Shown piece after piece: positions 58,709 through 64,000 of a stretch of 64,000 nt of DNA. The position numbers and the translations under genes are program-made. The notes beneath the pieces were generated by a model. The model was not told the origin of the DNA and did no database searches. It was given only the letters and a program-made list of their open reading frames with translations. The first letter of the stretch is position 1. Each line of letters starts with the position of its first letter. The stretch is from Rhizophlyctis rosea (lineage: Eukaryota; Chytridiomycota; Chytridiomycetes; Rhizophlyctidales; Rhizophlyctidaceae), in assembly GCA_027596075.1 (NCBI GenBank), contig JADGJC010000047.1:108406-172405 (forward strand). Reading direction: 5' to 3'.

Positions 58709-59386
58709 GTGGGAAGTTAGTATACACTTGGGTCTGTATATGGTGGGCAGGAGATGGGGGAGGAGATGAAAGGTGCAATCTGCTTGTACGGTATGTGCAT
58801 GTATATATGTGTATATGCAAGGAGGAGGTCGTGTTGTGCGTTCTTGGTGTTTGCGTTGGCAATTCGTCGAGTGAACGACTAAACTCCGGAAAAGTCTTAT
58901 TTGCTGCCTTCAACCATTCGGATTTCAGGCAAAATATTATCTAAATAGTTCAAGACACGGCGTCTCGTGATAATGACTGAAGTAGCATCGATAGGGAATG
59001 GGAGAGAAGGTGAGGTTTCATGCAAGCAAAAGTAGCAAAATCATGGGGAAACATGATCATGGGCCCTCCTGCCAGGCCTGCTGAATAGGAACCGGAATCC
59101 GGATCCGGCCTAGGCTTGTCCGTCCCAGGAATCAGGCGACTGGTCGACTCGCAGTCCCGCAGACGCACAATCAGCTGTCAATCTCCACTCGGTTGTTCCC
59201 TTTCATAAAGCTCGACATTTTGACAGGTCTGGCTTTTGCAACAAAAAACACAGACGTTAATTTGTGTCGACAACATGGGGAAAGAAGAGGTTTCGAATCT
59301 TGTGCTTCTTGTGAAGACAGGAACTTTGTGGCATAAAGTAATTTTCTACTGTAATTTGCTCGACCGCCGTCCGAATAGGTATCACA
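58709..59386. other. Intergenic stretch between copies A and B
   Basis: About 680 bases without a convincing frame. It includes a palindrome-rich GC block at about 59060-59130. Confidence 0.35.
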
Positions 59387-59964
59387 ATGGACGGCAGCAA
59401 CTGCAATGACGTCAACGCAGAAAGTAGCAGCAGTGACTTATTTGGTCGGTCTGGTGGGGTTTTCGGGGAGCTCAGCCACTTCAACACCACCCAGTCAAAG
59501 ACCCAATCCAAATTGCCACAGAGGCCCTCAACTTTGCCGGTGGGACGAACGGTCCATACCATCGCGTCGGTGGAACGCTGCGAGAATTGAGGGACAGAAA
59601 AGTATTCGGCTCATATGGCGATTTTGTTAGATGGGCTTCACAGACAGGGATTTCAAGTCCATTCACATCTGCTCTCATTGCAGCAGCAGATATATATGAC
59701 CATATTGTTTCCGGAAATTGCCGCTACGCTCCGCCTAAAGCTATCACCTGTTGTCGGCACCTGCACCGTTTTCCTCTGGCGGAAGTGGCGGAAATTTGGG
59801 ACCACGTTTGCGAAACTGCATTCATTGAAGAAAGAGATATTACGGCTGTGTACGTTCAGGAGCGCGTCTCTCGATCGGGGTTCCATGAAACAGCAATAGC
59901 AGCAGGGGCAGCCAGTGCGGCGGTCAACGAACCAAACGCCTCAATCTCCTCCACCACAAACTGA
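59387..59964 (+). CDS. Unrecognised 175-residue frame, separate gene or 5' part of copy B
   Basis: Exon 59387-59444 (MDGSNCNDVNAESSSSDLF) joins in phase, across a 50-nt intron, to 59495-59964. The second part reads VKDPIQIATEALNFAGGTNG, RVGGTLRELRDRKVFGSYGDFVRWASQTGI, IAAADIYDHIVSGN and LAEVAEIWDHVCETAFIEERDITAVYVQERV, clearly protein-like and mostly helical. It ends with TGA at 59962-59964. The same frame continues beyond it with plausible sequence (LPSIQLPVNEDTHLGQSDANMEEQETPL), so this may be the N-terminal half of copy B separated by a stop or an unseen intron. No family is recognised. Confidence 0.5.
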
Positions 59965-60158
59965 CTTAGGCACGCCAGCACAACCCAATCAACGTTGCCA
60001 TCCATCCAACTTCCTGTGAATGAAGACACCCATTTGGGGCAATCTGATGCTAACATGGAAGAACAGGAAACACCCCTTATCCGACAGAGGAGGCGAGGAT
60101 TCACAACTTCAGGATTGAAGATGATGTTTCAGTGCAGTCGGGAGATGATGCAGCTACA

Positions 60159-62003
60159 ATGGGATCAGCCATGCCGGATGTCAACCCACCTGCAGATCTC
60201 CCCGTGGTACTGCCAATAGAAAATGGTCCCATTGATGATCTATCTTGCCATGCTCCGGATGTCAAGCTGTTGCAATTGATGCCGCATATTGAGGACACGT
60301 ACGTATGGGCATACATTGAAAATCACATTGGCATTCAAATGACGCCGTACATGGACAGGTTTATGAAAGATGCAAAGAAGACCTCGGACGGGCAACACTT
60401 TTTTTGGCTGCCGCGAAAGAAAGTTGCCCAATACATGAGGTCCATTGGTGTTGGATTGACGGAGTTTGCGAGTGAGGGGATTATGAAACAATATATCCAA
60501 TTGGCGCACTTACCCAAAGTAAGTTTTTTTTTCTCGGTCTTCTTAAACCGGTAAAGTGATCGGCAACTGACCTGTTTCTAGTATTGTCGAGACATCCTTA
60601 TTCGAATCTACAGCGAAGAGCGCTCCATCCAATGCCATCTCAACATGACAACGTTCTTTGACATGGCCGCGTTAGACACCGTATATTATGCTATTTGGAC
60701 AAAAGATTATGAGGGAGCAGCGGCCTTGATGGTGGGTACTCATGCTGATATTAGTTGTTTCACATTGTTCATTGATTGATTATCCACAGCACGCCTTCTT
60801 TGTCGAGTTTCAAACCAGTGGAATATCCAAAGATGATCTCGTATCTCGCTTGGGGGTGTATAAGAAGCGCGCCGAGTTTTTGATGCCTCTCAGTGGGGAA
60901 AGCGATTTGTCGGATCGGGTTTGACAATATGTGAGAGTACAATTCTCAAAGGTACTTAAAGTCTGTCAGCATTCATTCTGCCTTGCCAAACTGTTCTAAA
61001 ACTGTCCGGCAGGTCAAGCTGACGAGGGAACTAGAGCATACAGAGCTCTATTGAGAGATGGGAAGCGTGAGATTTGCCAACAACATTGTGCAAATCTGGA
61101 GTCCTGGTCCGAAGAGGACAGTTCGGAAGAAATGGTGAGCCAGGAACAGTTTCAAACCAATATTGCAGAGGTTTTGAAGTTGGACGAGGCAGACATCGGT
61201 ATGTTATCAATCTGCAACTGCTACTTCCGAGTAGATATGCATACCCAGTCGCACCACTAAACACCAATGTCCTAGAGCATACACTGCTCGCACCTGCTGA
61301 GTTGCAGGGTGAACCGTCCACAGCGCCATTTTACTCAGCACATGGAGGCCTCGAGCGCAGCACCCCACACCCTCGCGAATCTTCCGTAGCCAAGCGTTTG
61401 AAAAGGGAAAATAAACTGAAACCGGAAGCTCCAATGAAGCATTAAGAATCTATCGTAATTGTGATCAGCGACGACGAGGACAAAATGATCCAGGATCCGC
61501 CCCTAAGCGTTCAAAACGGGAAATCCCAGTGAAACCGGAAGCTTCAATGAAGCGTGAAGAATCCATCGTAATCGTGATAAGCGACGCCGAGGAAGAGAAC
61601 ATCCAGGATGCACCCACCAATAGGCAACGTAAGTTGATCGATGATTTTCTCTGACTATGTCCATTACTTGTCGTGGCAGTGAAGTTCTCAATCACAATTC
61701 CTTTTTTCCCTGCCAATCCGAGCTCCCTCACCACCGGCCATAATCAATTCAACGGAGGCCTTGTCCGTAACCGAAGAAACGAAACAAAAGCAAGCCGACC
61801 ACATTGCGCGTCTTTGCATGCTCCCGGAACCAACCAACCTTCCTATTGATAAATATATGATAGTGAGTCAGCTGATCAATCAGGGAGATGCGGACTTCAA
61901 TCGGTCCTAGAATTCCTGGATGAGAACTGGGTGGGAGGACCGGCGAATTGTGGAGTGGCTGGGTCCGATGTGTGATAATTGGAAGGAGAAGATGTCCAAA
62001 TGA
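60159..62003 (+). pseudogene. Unrecognised protein family, tandem copy B, degraded
   Basis: Conserved exons match copy A: up to 60518 (KKVAQYMRSIGVGLTEFAS, YIQLAHLPK), 60582-60731 (YCRDILIRIYSEERSIQCHLNMTTFFDMAAL) and from 60790 (HAFFVEFQTS). Intron positions are identical to copy A. The gene then carries TGA at 60922-60924, TAA at 61443-61445, a one-base shift between two tandem repeat units near 61500, and TAG at 61908-61910 inside the conserved end domain (HIARLCMLPEPTNLPIDKYMIVSQLI ... WLGPMCDNWKEKM). Each lesion sits where copy A continues. The mid-part contains ADEGTRAYRALLRDGKREI, aligned with ADEG-like TDEGVGTY of copy A. The 5' boundary is uncertain and may include the frame at 59387-59964. 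Copy A is the less damaged member. Confidence 0.6.
61392..61617 (+). repeat. Two tandem 113-base units encoding SUMO-site/SIM-like modules
   Basis: Unit 1 starts at 61392 and unit 2 at 61505. Each encodes KRxKRE, then (L/V)KPEA(P/S)MK, then ESIVIVISD followed by acidic residues. The LKRE, LKPE/VKPE and MKRE elements fit the sumoylation consensus psi-K-x-E. IVIVISDDED fits a SUMO-interacting motif. The 113-base offset is one short of 114, so the units are in different frames. Confidence 0.75.
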
Positions 62004-63542
62004 GAATAGAAGAGGAGGAGCGTCCTGGGATTATCACAAAGAAATCATTGTTTTCCGCAGCCGAGGGGAGGCGGGGAGGGGGCGCGGTTTCTATCAAAGT
62101 GTATGTAGTTCAGTTTATAAATGTATGGAGTCAGTATGTACAATTATCAAGGCAGCTGCTTTCCCACATGAAGAGCTTCCAACATGATGATGGCGATCGG
62201 AGATTTCCTATATCACCCAAGTCTGTAGCAGTGGGAACAGGGAGGTTTTGTTCTCCAGTGACATAAGCCATGCTGGATGCATAGAGCCGTAGACTTCGTT
62301 GGATCAGTCGTCAGCACTGCCATAAAAGTGAAGCAAGCCGGAAATTTAATGCGCTGGGCGAGGGCGCTGTAGGCGTGAACAGTCGTTAGGCATCGCCATC
62401 GGCGAGGGTGCTGTGGGCGTGAACAGTCAGCAGGCATCGCCATTGGCGATGGATGCTGTGGGCGATGAGAGTCAATAGGCCCACCGTAAATGGGTGCGGG
62501 GGATATGGAGCGGACTAAAGAGTTGACAATAATATATTAGACTGTTATGATAAGTCAAAAAACCAAATATGCTATCTGCGGCCATACACACCAGAAAGCT
62601 GGTGATGGCGCAGTCAGTACTGTGGTGGGGGGACCACAAGGGAATACTGCGTGCTGTAGTTTTTGGCTCCATCTCGGTCAAAGTTTACATTTTTGCTTTC
62701 CATGAGTTTGTCCATTCTAATGGTTTACCGAAATGTGAAGACTCTTCGTTCTGTTTTCTTTTCCATATGGCATCATCACAATTTTGGAACAGGGCTCCGA
62801 AAGCACTGTGGCAGTGCTGAAATAAGCGCTTCAATGGCAATTCCTGTTAAGCCATCGAGTTGCTTGATCAAAGCTGGCAAGTGAGTTGCCATACAGGGGC
62901 ATTGTGCAAGTGCTTTGGGAGCAGATTGTCATTTTCATTCGGCTTGACAGCAAACCATGAAGGCACAGTTTCAGCAACTGATGAACCAGGGGCTTGGCAA
63001 ATGAATTGGGGTCCTGCTGTGACAGCGAGTGGGGCAGTTTTGCATGAAAATCAATCTGCGGAGCTGAGGTGACAGCGCACGTGCTGAAACAGGCGGAATT
63101 AAGCAGGTCACCAACATTGTGAAGATCCGCTCTACTGACGTCTACATTCGTCAATATCCCTCTCGAATATCCATTTTGCTGTTTTCATGGCTGGTGCTGG
63201 TTGGACATCAGGACTTTGAGACAACCATGTCGACAACCATGTCCTCACAATCAGCCGCGTAATGGCCGTATTGGACCCAATGTTACATCTTCAATATGGG
63301 CCTGTAAATGGCATCAGATAACACCTTCCCCTCCAATTTCCTCTTCATCTATCACTTATCCGATCGCTGCTATGGCTTGGATACAGTCGTGCAATGTGAG
63401 TCAAGATGATGTCGGTTGATGTCACACCGGTTCGGAGCAAACCGCACCCGAAGTTCCTCCAAACAACATGTTGCTTTCCCAACACCTCCATTTCAACCTC
63501 CATCCGCCATCTCCACACAGTTCCAATCAGCAAACACTCAAG
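61979..63542. other. 1.5-kb gene-poor stretch with a minisatellite
   Basis: Apart from the 3' end of copy B and the 44-base repeat at 62357-62478, I see only short open frames without recognisable content. The last ~200 bases should carry the MPC2 promoter. Confidence 0.4.
62357..62478 (+). repeat. 44-base minisatellite, about 2.8 copies
   Basis: Units start at 62357, 62401 and 62445. They share GGCGAGGG(C/T)GCTGTGGGCGTGAACAGTC-like sequence followed by AGGCATCGCCATT. The third unit is diverged and incomplete. Confidence 0.85.
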
Positions 63543-64000
63543 ATGGCAGCAGCAGGGTCACAGGCGGGTTCCGCCTTCCAAAAGTTCTTGAACCACCCCG
63601 CAGGTTTGTCGCACACTCTTATATGTCGATTTTGGATGACGCTCTTTGCTTTCCTCCTGCTGACCCGGTTTTGACGTAGGGCCCAAAACCATCCACTTCT
63701 GGGCTCCGGCTATGAAATGGGTAAGCATTTCTCTTCACATTCCCATACGCGTTATTCACTTTGACTGACGCGACTATTATAGGGATTGGTCATGGCCGGT
63801 ATAAGTGACCTTCAACGACCTGCTGACCAGCTCAGTGTCCCGCAAACTGTTGGTATGTAGAAAATCTCAGACTTCGAACTGAAATATTCAGAAGTCCGTT
63901 CTTGACACTGCAACGCAAACAAAAGCTCTTGCCGCCACCGGTGTTATCTGGTCCCGATACGCTATGGTCATCATCCCTAAGAACTACAGCTTGTTGAGTG
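63543..64000 (+). CDS. MPC2: Mitochondrial pyruvate carrier 2, 5' part (3' truncated by window edge)
   Basis: Subunit of the inner-membrane complex that imports pyruvate into the mitochondrial matrix. Exons are 63543-63603, 63680-63720, 63783-63852 and 63926 to the window edge, all in phase. The sequence MAAAGSQAGSAFQKFLNHPAG leads into the MPC domain: GPKTIHFWAPAMKW, GLVMAGISDLQRPADQLS, QTVALAATGVIWSRYAMVIIPKNYSLLS. The hydrophobic segments form the first membrane helices. WSRY and IIPKNY point to MPC2 (BRP44) rather than MPC1. The last helix and stop lie beyond the window. Confidence 0.92.

Noticed and set aside
1..64000. Transposon, CRISPR array, rRNA or integrated virus
   Set aside because: No reverse transcriptase, transposase, terminal repeats, regular spacer arrays or rRNA-like stretches were recognised on reading both strands.

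Overview
The window looks like nuclear DNA of a zoosporic true fungus, most likely a chytrid (inference). Genes are densely packed on both strands and rich in short GT-AG introns, mostly about 50-180 nt. Conserved single-copy eukaryotic genes include an ADA3-like SAGA subunit, THOC7, a myotubularin, a mitochondrial pyruvate carrier and a Trf4-like poly(A) polymerase. Two neighbouring genes resemble protein phosphatase 1 regulators found in cilia and sperm (PPP1R36-like and PPP1R32/SAXO5-like). Several genes belong to expanded fungal families: a HET-domain protein, ankyrin-repeat proteins and BTB-like proteins. No rRNA, tRNA, CRISPR array or recognisable transposase was found.

Layout. 1-12.8 kb: the 3' end of a CaM-kinase gene, a short-chain dehydrogenase, a zinc-finger/HET protein, an ankyrin protein and a secreted GH1 beta-glucosidase. 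13-16 kb: two damaged ankyrin genes. 16.6-26.8 kb: an RS-domain/poly(A)-polymerase fusion, an unrecognised gene, an ankyrin gene, a YjjX-type nucleotide phosphatase, a LITAF-domain protein and an NSUN7-like protein. 27.4-31.3 kb: the convergent PP1-regulator-like pair. 32.2-36.2 kb: a tandem array of three BTB-like paralogues. 36.5-48.9 kb: THOC7, a long ankyrin protein, an F-box-like protein, ADA3 and a two-finger GATA factor. 49.5-55.4 kb: myotubularin, an EF-hand protein and a hot-dog thioesterase. 55.8-62.0 kb: two tandem paralogues of an unrecognised family carrying SUMO-site and SUMO-interacting-motif-like modules. 63.5-64 kb: the 5' part of MPC2.

Exon boundaries were worked out by hand from GT/AG sites, reading phase and family conservation. 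For most conserved genes every junction keeps phase and restores known motifs; others are marked uncertain. Conserved single-copy genes read intact. In contrast, the multicopy families (ankyrin, BTB, and the 55.8-62 kb pair) repeatedly carry in-frame stops, one-base shifts or very short possible introns. Either these families are decaying or the assembly has local errors. Two N gaps (11162-11171 and 48768-48822) and long homopolymers show that assembly error is a real possibility.
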